DNA of 64,000 nt. It comes from Actinomycetota bacterium. GTDB taxonomy: Bacteria; Actinomycetota; Thermoleophilia; Solirubrobacterales; 70-9. Shown piece by piece: positions 9,246-17,691 of the stretch. A program made the position numbers and the translations under genes. The stretch is taken from contig JAFDWO010000087.1 of NCBI GenBank assembly GCA_018268415.1, positions 28,947 through 92,946 on the forward strand, given 5' to 3'. Every line of letters begins with the position of its first letter. Position 1 is the stretch's first letter. Below the pieces are notes generated by a model, which saw only the letters and a list, made by a program, of their open reading frames with translations, made no database searches and was not told the origin of the DNA.

Positions 9246-9964
9246 AGGGCAAGCAAGCGCTGGTCACCGGGGCCGGGGCGACCGGCGGGATCGGGTTCGA
9301 GATCGCCCGTCGGTTCATCGACGAGGGCGCCGTGGTCCTGATCACGGGACGCGACCCCTCGCGCGGTGCCGAGGCGGCTGCGGCCTTGGGCGATCGCGCG
9401 ACCTTCCTGCTCGCGGACCTGGTCGAGCTCGAGGCGCTCGCCCGCCTCGTCGATGCCGCCGGCGAGGTGGACATCCTGGTCAACAACGCAACCGCGATCG
9501 GCCGCGGAAACGTTGTCGACCGCAACATCGCCGGGCTCGACGAAGTTCACTTCACGAACGTCCGCGCGCCCTACGTCCTCACCGCCGGGCTCGCCCCCGG
9601 GATGGTGTCCCGGCAGTCGGGCTGCGTGGTCAACATCAGTTCGTTGGTGGCCGGACGCGGTACCCCGGGGATGGGCAGCTACGCGGCCTCGAAAGCCGCG
9701 CTCGAGTCCCTCACGCAGACGTGGGCCGCGGAGCTGGGTGGAAGCGGGGTCCGTGTGAATGCGGTGGCGCCCGGCCCGATCAGAAGCGCCAAGAACCTGA
9801 CCGAACATCAGGACGAGTTGGAGGAGTTCGGAAAGGTGACTCCCCTGCGGAGGACCGGGGCAACCGCCGAGATCGCCGAGGTCGTCGCCTTCCTGGCAAG
9901 CGACCGTTCCAGTTACGTCACCGGCACCGTGATCCCGGTCGACGGCGGCTCGCGGGCAATCTGA
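9236..9964 (+). CDS. SDR family oxidoreductase
   Basis: A 242-residue classical SDR. The cofactor loop is TGAGATGGIG near residue 9, followed by NNATAIG in place of NNAG. The catalytic Ser lies in NISSLVAG and the Tyr/Lys pair in YAASK. The C-terminus SSYVTGTVIPVDGG is standard. The frame continues upstream inside the EthD gene, but GTG 9236 places the first beta strand at residue 5 and overlaps the EthD stop by 10 bases. It is the third SDR of this operon, and the next start follows its stop codon directly. Substrate not determinable. Confidence 0.87.
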   Translation: MELEGKQALVTGAGATGGIGFEIARRFIDEGAVVLITGRDPSRGAEAAAALGDRATFLLADLVELEALARLVDAAGEVDILVNNATAIGRGNVVDRNIAGLDEVHFTNVRAPYVLTAGLAPGMVSRQSGCVVNISSLVAGRGTPGMGSYAASKAALESLTQTWAAELGGSGVRVNAVAPGPIRSAKNLTEHQDELEEFGKVTPLRRTGATAEIAEVVAFLASDRSSYVTGTVIPVDGGSRAI

Positions 9965-11077
9965 ATGGCGGATCCGGCGCAGGACGGTTGCCGCCCGCCG
10001 AGCGTGATGACCGTGCTCGGGCCGGTCGAGCCTCCCGCGCTCGGCTACACGCAGACGCACGAGCACGTCCTGGCAGATCTCTCGGGCGTTCTCGGCTCGA
10101 GTCAGATGACGGATGGGGTGTACGCGGCGGACACGGCACCGGCCGCGCTCGACGTCGAGTTCCCGGCCTCGGTGCGTCGCCGCATGCACGAGCCGATCCG
10201 GCCGGACAACTATGACTGGATCCGGCGCCACGTGACGAACATCGACAACCTTCGCCTCTGGGACGAGGAGGAGGCGATCGAGGAGTTGGGCCACTACGCG
10301 GTCGCAGGCGGGGCGTCGCTGGTGGAGTCCACCTCGATCGGGCTCGGCCGCGATGCCGCGGGCCTGGCGCGCGTCTCCCGCGCCTCGGGCGTCAACGTGA
10401 TCATGGGTTGCGGCTTCTACTGTCGACCCCTGGGCCTGGATCGGGTGCCCCGCGAGGCGATCCGCGACCTCATCCTCAAGGACCTCCAGGTGGGCGTCCG
10501 CGACACCGGCATCCGCGCCGGGATCATCGGTGAGATCGGGCTCAGCGACCCGATCCTCCCGACCGAGGCGAAGGTCCTGGAGGCCGCCTGCGAAGCGCAG
10601 AAGAGCTCGGGCGCCGCGCTCCAGATCCACCCCGGGCGCAGCCCCGAGTCGTTGTTCGAGGCGGTCGAGAAGATCCTCGCCGCCCGCGTCGACCCGGGCA
10701 GGCTCGTGATGTGTCACCTCGACCGGACGCTGACGAGCCCCGCCGATCTCGAGCGCCTGGCGCGGACGGGCTGCTACCTCGAGTTCGACCTGTTCGGGCA
10801 GGAGAGCAGCTACTACCCGTGGAGCGACATCGATCGTCCGAATGACGCGACCCGCATCGATTGGCTCGGAGGGCTTGCCGAGCAGGGCTTCGGCGACCGC
10901 CTCGTGATCTCCCAGGACATCTGCATGCGGGCGTACTTCCGCAAGTACGGCGGGCCGGGGTACTCGCACATCCTCGAAAACGTCCTGCCGCTGATGAGAA
11001 AGAAGGGGTGGGACGCAGCCGATATTCAACGTGTGACCGTCGATAACCCGGCGGCCCTGTTGAAGAACGCGTGGTGA
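9965..11077 (+). CDS. Phosphotriesterase-family metal-dependent hydrolase
   Basis: A 370-residue TIM-barrel hydrolase of the phosphotriesterase-like branch of the amidohydrolase superfamily, where members are mostly lactonases or of unknown function. The strand-1 HxH motif is QTHEHV (near residue 30). The bridging metal ligand falls in IIGEIGLSD and is Glu, as in Escherichia coli PHP, not the carboxylated Lys of true phosphotriesterases. Further metal ligands are His in ALQIHPG and VMCHLD, and the catalytic Asp in ISQDI. The ATG follows the SDR stop with no gap. Context suggests hydrolysis of a lactone or ester from the same pathway. Confidence 0.88.
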   Translation: MADPAQDGCRPPSVMTVLGPVEPPALGYTQTHEHVLADLSGVLGSSQMTDGVYAADTAPAALDVEFPASVRRRMHEPIRPDNYDWIRRHVTNIDNLRLWDEEEAIEELGHYAVAGGASLVESTSIGLGRDAAGLARVSRASGVNVIMGCGFYCRPLGLDRVPREAIRDLILKDLQVGVRDTGIRAGIIGEIGLSDPILPTEAKVLEAACEAQKSSGAALQIHPGRSPESLFEAVEKILAARVDPGRLVMCHLDRTLTSPADLERLARTGCYLEFDLFGQESSYYPWSDIDRPNDATRIDWLGGLAEQGFGDRLVISQDICMRAYFRKYGGPGYSHILENVLPLMRKKGWDAADIQRVTVDNPAALLKNAW

Positions 11078-11093
11078 AGGTACCGCCGTCGAG

Positions 11094-11122
11094 TTGACAT
11101 TCCGTCAAGGGTCGGCGCGACA
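11094..11122 (+). promoter_or_regulatory. Weak candidate promoter before the second binding protein
   Basis: A perfect TTGACA lies at 11094-11099 in the 128-base gap before the binding-protein gene. The hexamer 17 bases downstream (GCGACA) is a poor -10 match, so this is only a candidate. The rest of the gap shows no clear hairpin. Confidence 0.25.
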
Positions 11123-11205
11123 AAAGACGCGCTTTGCCCCTCCCGCACCCTTCACCTCTTCGAGGACGATCTCTGTCACGGGAACCGAGGAAGAGAGGAT
11201 CCACT

Positions 11206-12795
11206 TTGAGTCGAATGCGGAGTGCAAGCGTACGGGCACTCTTGGTGCTGTTGACGATTGCCGCCTTGGTCGCCGGCTGCGGCGGCGGTGGTGGGACGTC
11301 GGCCTCCGGCGGCAGCACCTCCCCCGGCGGCGGTTCGACCGACGCCGGAGGGGCCGGTGAACCACAGCAGGGTGGAACCCTCTCGCTCTCGCTCGGCGAA
11401 GAATTCCTCGGACTGACTCCGTCGACGGCCTTTACCCTCGAAGACGTCAACGTCGAGTCGCAGATCTTCGAGACCCTGTTCAAAGAAGACTACGAAGGTG
11501 AAGTCGTTCCCTGGCTGCTCGAAAGCTATAAGGCCACCAAGAACGACACCGTGTGGACGATGCAGCTGAAGAAGGGCGTCAAGTTCTCCACCGGCAAGCC
11601 GATGACCTCCGCTGACGTGAAGTGGTCGTTGGAACGCAGCGAGGAAGTCGAAACCCTGGCGGGTATCGTCGAAGGCTGGGGAAAGCCGCAGGCGCCGACT
11701 CCGACGACGGTGGTCCTGACGACCAAGAAACCGACCCCGGAAATGCCCGCCCTCCTCTCCCGCTGGGGATTCGGTGTGGTGCCGCAGGACTGGGGAGGCG
11801 TCTCCGAAAAGCAGTTCGAAGAACATCCGATCGGGACCGGTCCGTTCGAATTCGCCAAATGGAAAAAGGGCGAATCGCTGACGCTGAAGAAGAACGTCCA
11901 CTACTGGATGCCGCAGCGGCCGTACCTCGACGAGGTCGTGTACCACACGGTGCAGAACCCCGAGAGCCGCACGGCCCAGGTGCGTGGCGGTCAGCTCGAC
12001 ATGGCCGAGTCACCGCCCTTCCCGGAAGTCGAAGCGCTCGAACAAGACCCCCAGCTCGCCGTGGACTCCTCGGCGCTCGGGACCGAGTGGTACCTCATCC
12101 TGAACAATGAAGGCGCCCTCTTCAAGAACCCGAAGGTGCGCGAAGCGGTCAACTACGCGCTCGATCGTGAATCGATGGTCCAGCTGGCGCTCCACGGCAA
12201 CGGCGAACCGATGAACTCGTACCTGACGCCATCGACCCCAAGCTACGACTCGAGCCTGGCGGCGCCGGAACACGACGCCGAAAAGGCGAAGAAACTGCTC
12301 GCGGAAGCAGTGCAGGAAGGAGCCAAGCCGACGTTCGCCATCTCCTCCATCGCCGAAAGCCCCTTCTGGACGCAGGCGGTGCAGATCGCCCAGGCGAACC
12401 TCGAAGAAGTTGGCTTCACGGTCGCGGTGAAGAAGGCCGATCTCAGCACCGTGATCGGTGAAATGGAAGAAGACGAATTCGATGCGGCGGCAATCATGAA
12501 CTACGGCAAGTCGTCGCCGGCCGAATTGTTCTCCTTCTACAACGCCACCGCCGGCAGCTTCGCCAACGTGGACACGAAAGAGATGGAAAAGCTGCTCCCG
12601 GAAGCGCAGATGGAGACCGATGCGGCGAAGCGCGATGCCATCTACGCCCACATGCAGCGGATCATCAGCGAAGAACACGCATTGATCTCGGCGGCCTACT
12701 CGCCGTTCGTCTTCGCCCGGCAGAGCGACGTCGTCGGCACGTTCATCGGCAAGACGGGCGTCCTTTGGCTCGGTGAAGCCGGGTTCTCCGGCTAG
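11206..12795 (+). CDS. ABC importer substrate-binding lipoprotein, family 5
   Basis: A 529-residue secreted lipoprotein. It has a basic N-terminus, a hydrophobic stretch (ALLVLLTIAALVAGC) with lipobox LVAGC, then a Gly/Ser linker and the family-5 solute-binding fold. It is a close paralogue of the protein at 2-1213, sharing long identical blocks such as PESRTAQVRGGQLD and EAVNYALDRE. The start is taken as TTG 11206, because AGAGAGGA ends 6 bases upstream; the alternative ATG at 11215 lies 15 bases from it. No permease follows, so it may feed the importer encoded at 1242-4934 with another ligand. Glutamate is strongly GAA. Confidence 0.92.
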   Translation: MSRMRSASVRALLVLLTIAALVAGCGGGGGTSASGGSTSPGGGSTDAGGAGEPQQGGTLSLSLGEEFLGLTPSTAFTLEDVNVESQIFETLFKEDYEGEVVPWLLESYKATKNDTVWTMQLKKGVKFSTGKPMTSADVKWSLERSEEVETLAGIVEGWGKPQAPTPTTVVLTTKKPTPEMPALLSRWGFGVVPQDWGGVSEKQFEEHPIGTGPFEFAKWKKGESLTLKKNVHYWMPQRPYLDEVVYHTVQNPESRTAQVRGGQLDMAESPPFPEVEALEQDPQLAVDSSALGTEWYLILNNEGALFKNPKVREAVNYALDRESMVQLALHGNGEPMNSYLTPSTPSYDSSLAAPEHDAEKAKKLLAEAVQEGAKPTFAISSIAESPFWTQAVQIAQANLEEVGFTVAVKKADLSTVIGEMEEDEFDAAAIMNYGKSSPAELFSFYNATAGSFANVDTKEMEKLLPEAQMETDAAKRDAIYAHMQRIISEEHALISAAYSPFVFARQSDVVGTFIGKTGVLWLGEAGFSG

Positions 12796-12826
12796 GCCGG
12801 CACCGCCGGATCGAAAGGGAGATGAG

Positions 12827-14707
12827 ATGACCACGATGCCGATGCCGGCGGCGCTGATCGCCGCCGCACGAGCCGAGCCGCACGCCCCGGCGTTGACCGT
12901 CGACGACGCGACGATGACCAGGGCCGAGTTGGTCGCCCTGGCCGTGGGTTACGCACGAGCCTTCGAGCGGCTGGGCGTCACCGCGGGCGACTTCGCCACC
13001 GTCCTGCTGCCGAACAGCCATGACTTCATCGCCGCGACGATCGGCGCGCAGATGCTCGCGGCGACGCCGCAGCCGCTGTCGAACCGGCTCGCCCCGGCCG
13101 AGCTCGAGGCGATCCTCGAGCTGACCGGCCCGGCGGCGGCCGTGATCGCCGATGATGATCTGCGCGGGTTTGGCGGGCTGGAGATCCCGGTCCTGCGACC
13201 CGCCGAGGTGGAGCGCGCCGAGCTTGGCGCCGAGGTGCCTACCGAGTACGCCGAGGCGACGTCGGCGGCGTGGAAGGCCCCGACCTCGGGAGGCAGCACG
13301 GGTCGCCCCAAGGTCATCGTGTCCGCCGCGCCGGCCACCGTCGATCCCGATGACGAGGGGCTCCGCCGGCTGACGCGACTGCCGACGGATCGCGCGATCG
13401 TCGTGCCGGGCCCGCTCTACCACAACGGCCCCTTCCTCTTTGCGATGTTCGGGCTGCTGCGGCGCAACCACGTGGTCCTTAGCACCCGCTTCGATCCGCG
13501 CCGGACCCTGGAGCAGATCGCGCGACATCGGGCCATCTACCTCTACGCGGTGCCGACGATGATGATGCGGATCTCGCGGCTCGGCGACGAGGCGCTCGGG
13601 GCGGTCGACCTCAGCAGTCTCGAGACCGTCATGCACACCGCGTCGGCCTGCCCGCACTGGCTGAAGGAAGACTGGATGGACCGATTCGGCGACGAGGCGG
13701 TCTACGAGATCTACGGGGGCACCGAGCAGATCGCCAACACCGTGATCAGCGGGGCCGAATGGCGCCGGCACCGGGGCTCCGTCGGCCGACCGGTGGCGGG
13801 CGAACTGCGGATCGTCGGCGACGACGGGACCGAGATGGCGCCCGGGGAGGTGGGCGAGCTCTTCATGCGGAGGGACCCCGACGCCACGCCTACCTATCGC
13901 TATCTCGGTGCCGAGTCGAAGCGGATCGAGGGTGGCTGGGAGTCGCTCGGCGACGTCGGCCGGCTGGACCAGGAGGGCTACCTCTATCTCGCCGACAAGC
14001 GCTCGGACCTGATCCTGCGGGGCGGCGCGAACATCTACCCGGCGGAGGTCGAGGTGGCGATCGAAGCGCATCCGGCCGTCCTCGAAGCCGTCGTGGTCGG
14101 GCTCCCCGACGAGGATCTGGGCCAGCGGGTGCACGGGATCGTCCGCTCGCAGGCCCCGCTCGAACACGAGGAGTTGAGCACCTTTCTCGCCGAGCGCCTC
14201 AGCCGCTACAAGATCCCGACGAGCTTCGACTTCGTCACCGAGCCGCTGCGGGACGACAGCGGCAAGGTGAGGCGATCCATGCTGCGCGAGGAGCGCTCCC
14301 TGCCGCCGATCGCCGCGGGCCTCTTCGTCGAGACCGCGGCCGGGCCGCGCCTGGTCGGCTCGCGCTGCCGCAGCTGCGGCACCGTCACCTTCCCCCGCCA
14401 GGCCTCCTGCGCCCGTTGCGCGGCGGCCGACCCCGAGGAGTATCTGCTCTCCCCGCGGGGGAACCTCTGGACCTGGACCGTGCAACGGTTCCGGCCGAAG
14501 TCACCGCCCTACACGGGGCCCGAGGAGTTCGAGCCCTATGGGGTCGGTTATGTCGAGCTGCCGGGCGAGTGCCGGGTCGAGGCGATCCTCACCACCGCCG
14601 ACCCGGACGAGCTGCGGATCGGGATGGCGATGGAGCTGCGGCTGATCCCGGCCACCGGGCCCGACGACGCGGAGGCGCGCACGTTCGCCTTCGCCCCGGC
14701 CGACTGA
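12827..14707 (+). CDS. Acyl-CoA synthetase fused to a C-terminal DUF35 (Zn-ribbon/OB) domain
   Basis: A 626-residue two-part protein. Residues 1-500 form an AMP-forming acyl-CoA ligase, which activates a carboxylic acid with ATP and CoA. The P-loop is PTSGGSTGRPK, the core motif YGGTEQ, the hinge region LADKRSDLILRGGANIYP and the catalytic Lys lies in DSGKVRRSML. Residues from about 515 carry two CxxC pairs (CRSCG, CARC) followed by an OB-like fold, a DUF35 protein normally encoded as a separate partner of a thiolase. A thiolase gene does follow, 21 bases downstream. Start ATG 12827 has AAAGGGAG upstream. The acid activated is unknown. Confidence 0.9.
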   Translation: MTTMPMPAALIAAARAEPHAPALTVDDATMTRAELVALAVGYARAFERLGVTAGDFATVLLPNSHDFIAATIGAQMLAATPQPLSNRLAPAELEAILELTGPAAAVIADDDLRGFGGLEIPVLRPAEVERAELGAEVPTEYAEATSAAWKAPTSGGSTGRPKVIVSAAPATVDPDDEGLRRLTRLPTDRAIVVPGPLYHNGPFLFAMFGLLRRNHVVLSTRFDPRRTLEQIARHRAIYLYAVPTMMMRISRLGDEALGAVDLSSLETVMHTASACPHWLKEDWMDRFGDEAVYEIYGGTEQIANTVISGAEWRRHRGSVGRPVAGELRIVGDDGTEMAPGEVGELFMRRDPDATPTYRYLGAESKRIEGGWESLGDVGRLDQEGYLYLADKRSDLILRGGANIYPAEVEVAIEAHPAVLEAVVVGLPDEDLGQRVHGIVRSQAPLEHEELSTFLAERLSRYKIPTSFDFVTEPLRDDSGKVRRSMLREERSLPPIAAGLFVETAAGPRLVGSRCRSCGTVTFPRQASCARCAAADPEEYLLSPRGNLWTWTVQRFRPKSPPYTGPEEFEPYGVGYVELPGECRVEAILTTADPDELRIGMAMELRLIPATGPDDAEARTFAFAPAD

Positions 14708-14728
14708 ACGACCCGAAGGAGCGAAGAG

Positions 14729-15877
14729 ATGAGCGAAGACGTAGCGATCGTCGGGACCGGCCTGCACCCGTTCGGGCGCCACCCCGGCGTCAGCGGATTG
14801 GAGATGGCGGCGATCGCCGCCCGCGAGGCGTGCGCCGACGCGGGGGTGAGGTGGGAGGACATCGAATTCGCCGCGGGCGGGTCCGACGCGGCGGGCAACG
14901 CCGATACCTCGGTGTCGGTGCTCGGGCTGACCGGCCTGCCGTTCATCAACGTGAGCAACGGCTGCGCCACCGGCGGCTCGGCGCTGACCACCGCGCACGC
15001 GATGATCGTGGCCGAGTCGGCCGAGCTGGCCCTGGTCGTCGGCTTCGACAAGCATCCCCCCGGTGCGTTCAACCTCCTCCCCGAGGACTGGGGCATCGGC
15101 TCCTGGTACGGCGAGACCGGGCTGATGCTGACCACGCAGTTCTTCGCGCTGAAGATCCAGCGCTACATGGAGCTGCACGGGATCTCCGAGGCCACCCTGG
15201 CGAGGGTCGCCGCGAAGGCCTTCGCCAACGGCGCGCTGAACGAGAAGGCCTGGCGACGCCAGAGGCTCAGCGAGGAGGAGGTCGCCGGCTCGCGGATGAT
15301 CTCGGACCCGCTCACCCAGTTCATGTTCTGCTCGCCCGGCGAGGGCGCGGCGGCACTGGTCCTGGCGAAGGGAAAGAAGGCCCGCTCGATGCCGGTGGAT
15401 CCCGTCTACCTCCGCTCGGTCGCCTTCCGCACCCGCAGGTTCGGCTCCTTCGAGGTCCTCAGCCCCTCGATCCCGGTCGAGGACGGCGTGCCGCCCACCA
15501 CCGAAGCGGCGCGGGCCGCCTTCGAGGAGGCCGGGATCGGACCGGAGGAGGTCGACGTCGCCCAGCTGCAGGACACCGAGTCGGGCGCCGAGATCATCCA
15601 CATGGCCGAGACCGGCCTCTGCGAGCACGGCGAGCAGGAGCGCCTCGTCGCCGAAGGCGCCACCGAGCTCGACGGTCGCCTGCCGGTCAACACCGACGGC
15701 GGCTGCCTCGCCAACGGCGAGCCGATCGGCGCCTCCGGCCTGCGCCAGGTGGTCGAGATCGTCGAACAGCTGCGCGGCCGGGCCGGGGACCGCCAGGTCC
15801 AGAACGACCCGAAGGTCGGCTTCACCCACGTCTACGGCGCCCCCGGCGTCAGCGCCTGCACCGTCCTCTCGCGCTGA
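14729..15877 (+). CDS. Thiolase / lipid-transfer-protein-type acyltransferase
   Basis: A 382-residue thiolase-fold protein of the SCP2-thiolase-like branch, likely to cleave or form a C-C bond in a 3-oxoacyl-CoA. The nucleophile is Cys79 in VSNGCATGGS. Where classical thiolases have GHPxGASG, this protein reads GEPIGASG, so the usual His is Glu331. The C-terminus YGAPGVSACTVLSR holds the expected small-residue turn but lacks the Cys-Gly-Gly typical of degradative thiolases. The start follows the ligase-DUF35 gene by 21 bases with a GAAGGAG ribosome site. The DUF35 module in the upstream gene is its probable partner. Confidence 0.9.
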   Translation: MSEDVAIVGTGLHPFGRHPGVSGLEMAAIAAREACADAGVRWEDIEFAAGGSDAAGNADTSVSVLGLTGLPFINVSNGCATGGSALTTAHAMIVAESAELALVVGFDKHPPGAFNLLPEDWGIGSWYGETGLMLTTQFFALKIQRYMELHGISEATLARVAAKAFANGALNEKAWRRQRLSEEEVAGSRMISDPLTQFMFCSPGEGAAALVLAKGKKARSMPVDPVYLRSVAFRTRRFGSFEVLSPSIPVEDGVPPTTEAARAAFEEAGIGPEEVDVAQLQDTESGAEIIHMAETGLCEHGEQERLVAEGATELDGRLPVNTDGGCLANGEPIGASGLRQVVEIVEQLRGRAGDRQVQNDPKVGFTHVYGAPGVSACTVLSR

Positions 15878-15889
15878 GCCGACGGCCGG

Positions 15890-15934
15890 GCCCTCGGGAT
15901 ATGACGGCTTTGCCGTCGTCGACGTACCGAGGGC
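15890..15934. terminator. Nested hairpin between convergent genes
   Basis: GACGGC at 15903-15908 pairs with GCCGTC at 15912-15917. An outer pair, GCCCTCGG (15890-15897) with CCGAGGGC (15927-15934), encloses it. It lies between a plus-strand stop at 15877 and a minus-strand stop at 15977, so a two-way terminator is the natural reading. There is no long T run. Confidence 0.6.
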
Positions 15935-15976
15935 TCCCGGTGGCAGGGGAAGCGGGCGCGTTGGCGTGGCGGCTGC

Positions 15977-17509
15977 TCAGGGCGCGCTTGGTGCCTGCAA
16001 TCGGTCCCAGAGGTAGATGTAGGCGCCGCCGGCGCCGCGGTTCAGGTCGGTCGAGTCGAGCGTCCAGCCGGGCCCGACGCCGATGTTCGGAGTCTTCTCA
16101 CCGTCGATCTGCACGCCCAGGGAGCGCACGACCTTGCCGGCGGACGCCGCCGCCCTCGGATCGTGGGTGTAGAGCAGCCAGAGGTAGGCGCCCCCGGCGC
16201 CCCGGTTCAGGTCGACGTTGGTCGACCGGTAATTGACGCCGTTCTTGGAGTAGTGATTGGAGCCCTTGCCGTCGGTGATCACCACGTCGGTGACGGCCTG
16301 GGAGGGATCGGTCGTGGTCGTGTAGCCGAGGTAGATGAAGGCCCCGCCCGCACCGCGGTTCAGGTCCCACGGCGCGGCGTACATGACGAAGTCGTTGCTG
16401 CCGATCTGCCTGCGCAGTTCGGCCTCCGCGGCGGTCGAGTTGTTGTTGTCGGCGACGTAGATGTCCCTCACGTAGGAGGTCGGTTCCTGCAGGGTCTTGA
16501 AGTAGGAGGAGTTTTCGCGCAGGATGGCGTCGAAGCGGTCCTTGATCGCCTGACGGCGGGCCGGGTCCGCGGCGAACTCCCAGATCGGCCAGGCCCAGGT
16601 GTCGAGCGCCGCGTTCGGGCTCGGCCCACCCACGAACGCCAGCGATCGCGGGTCGTCGGGGTTGATCGAGCCCTCCCAGTTCGCGAACGAGGCCCGGGCG
16701 GCGTCGATCGAGGTTACGTTGATGCTGTTGGTCCCGCCCGAGGACTTGATGGCGATCTCGCTGTTGGAGGTCAGCTTCGTCGCCTTCTGCTGTTCGGCGT
16801 AGCTCGCCGAGCCGCTGATCGTGCCGTAGGCGGCCTGGGCGGCGATGCTCATCGAACTGGCCGATTCCTGGGCGACGTTGTTGTAGCGGTAGTTCATGCT
16901 CAGTCGTCCACCGAAGCCGACGTTGTAGAGCAGGTGCGTCCCGTAGGTGTTGAACAACGTCTCCGGACTGACCCTCGGGTCATTGATGTCGTGCTGGAAA
17001 TCCGGCGTCAGATACGGCATCAGGTTCGCGATCCGGGAGCCGCCCTCGATCCAGTACTGGCGCTTGCGTGACACGGCGTTGTTGGTGATGAAGGACGTCT
17101 CCGCCGAGGACTTCTGGGAGCTGCCGAAGCTGGTCGTCACCGACGCCTTGAACGCGCCGATCCCGCCGGAGACGCCCACGCTCGTCGACAACGACCTGGA
17201 ATATTCCGTGATGTTCGACCCGACACTGATGCTCTGGTCGAAATCCGACAGCGGCTGCGTGCGGAGCAGCCCGGCCGCCTCCAGCCTGCCGATGTCGAGG
17301 ATCGGCGTGGTCTTGATGTCGCCGCTGCTGAAGTAGGCGCTGTTGGCGACGTCGTAGCCGTAACCCGGCCCCCGCCAATTGGCGTCGGGGGCCTTGTTGA
17401 CCGGGACGCTCTCGGCGCGCGCGGGCTGTACGCCGAGGAAAAGGCCGGCCGCGGCGGCGAGCAGGAGAAAAGCCAGGACAGGGACCGTGCGACACGTGGT
17501 GGGACGCAT
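15977..17509 (-). CDS. Secreted MACPF-domain protein with C-terminal MABP beta-prism
   Basis: A 510-residue exported protein. A signal peptide (VLAFLLLAAAAGLFLG, then ARA) is followed by a membrane-attack-complex/perforin domain over about residues 60-340. Its signature is NTYGTHLLYNVGFGG, near residues 186-200. The C-terminal 135 residues contain three copies of DLNRGAGGA followed by an aromatic/IYL strand, near residues 380, 432 and 487. That is the threefold repeat of an MABP beta-prism, a membrane-lipid-binding fold. MACPF proteins form pores or bind membranes. Start ATG 17509 has AAGGAG 7 bases upstream. It stands alone between unrelated operons. The role is inferred: a secreted pore-former or membrane binder, target unknown. 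Confidence 0.88.
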   Translation of the reverse strand: MRPTTCRTVPVLAFLLLAAAAGLFLGVQPARAESVPVNKAPDANWRGPGYGYDVANSAYFSSGDIKTTPILDIGRLEAAGLLRTQPLSDFDQSISVGSNITEYSRSLSTSVGVSGGIGAFKASVTTSFGSSQKSSAETSFITNNAVSRKRQYWIEGGSRIANLMPYLTPDFQHDINDPRVSPETLFNTYGTHLLYNVGFGGRLSMNYRYNNVAQESASSMSIAAQAAYGTISGSASYAEQQKATKLTSNSEIAIKSSGGTNSINVTSIDAARASFANWEGSINPDDPRSLAFVGGPSPNAALDTWAWPIWEFAADPARRQAIKDRFDAILRENSSYFKTLQEPTSYVRDIYVADNNNSTAAEAELRRQIGSNDFVMYAAPWDLNRGAGGAFIYLGYTTTTDPSQAVTDVVITDGKGSNHYSKNGVNYRSTNVDLNRGAGGAYLWLLYTHDPRAAASAGKVVRSLGVQIDGEKTPNIGVGPGWTLDSTDLNRGAGGAYIYLWDRLQAPSAP

Positions 17510-17557
17510 TCCAGGACTCCTTCGGTGGGCAGAGGTTCCACGCGGGTGATCGACCGG

Positions 17558-17593
17558 CGGCCCGCCAACTTGAGCGCAATGTTTGGCGGGCCG
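17558..17593. promoter_or_regulatory. Perfect 11-base inverted repeat upstream of the MACPF gene
   Basis: CGGCCCGCCAA at 17558-17568 pairs exactly with TTGGCGGGCCG at 17583-17593, with a 14-base loop. It lies 48 bases upstream of the MACPF start on the minus strand. It could be an operator or a 5'-leader hairpin of that gene. Confidence 0.5.
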
Positions 17594-17691
17594 AGGCGCC
17601 CGGCCGGATCCCGCCGGCCCGGCTATCTCGCCCCCAGGATGCCCTTCCCACAGCCCTCGAGTCTGTAGCGAATCAAAATTCAGTTTTGTAC

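Noticed and set aside
11094..11122. A firm promoter call at the perfect TTGACA
   Set aside because: The matching -10 position is GCGACA or GACAAA, so it is kept only as a weak candidate.
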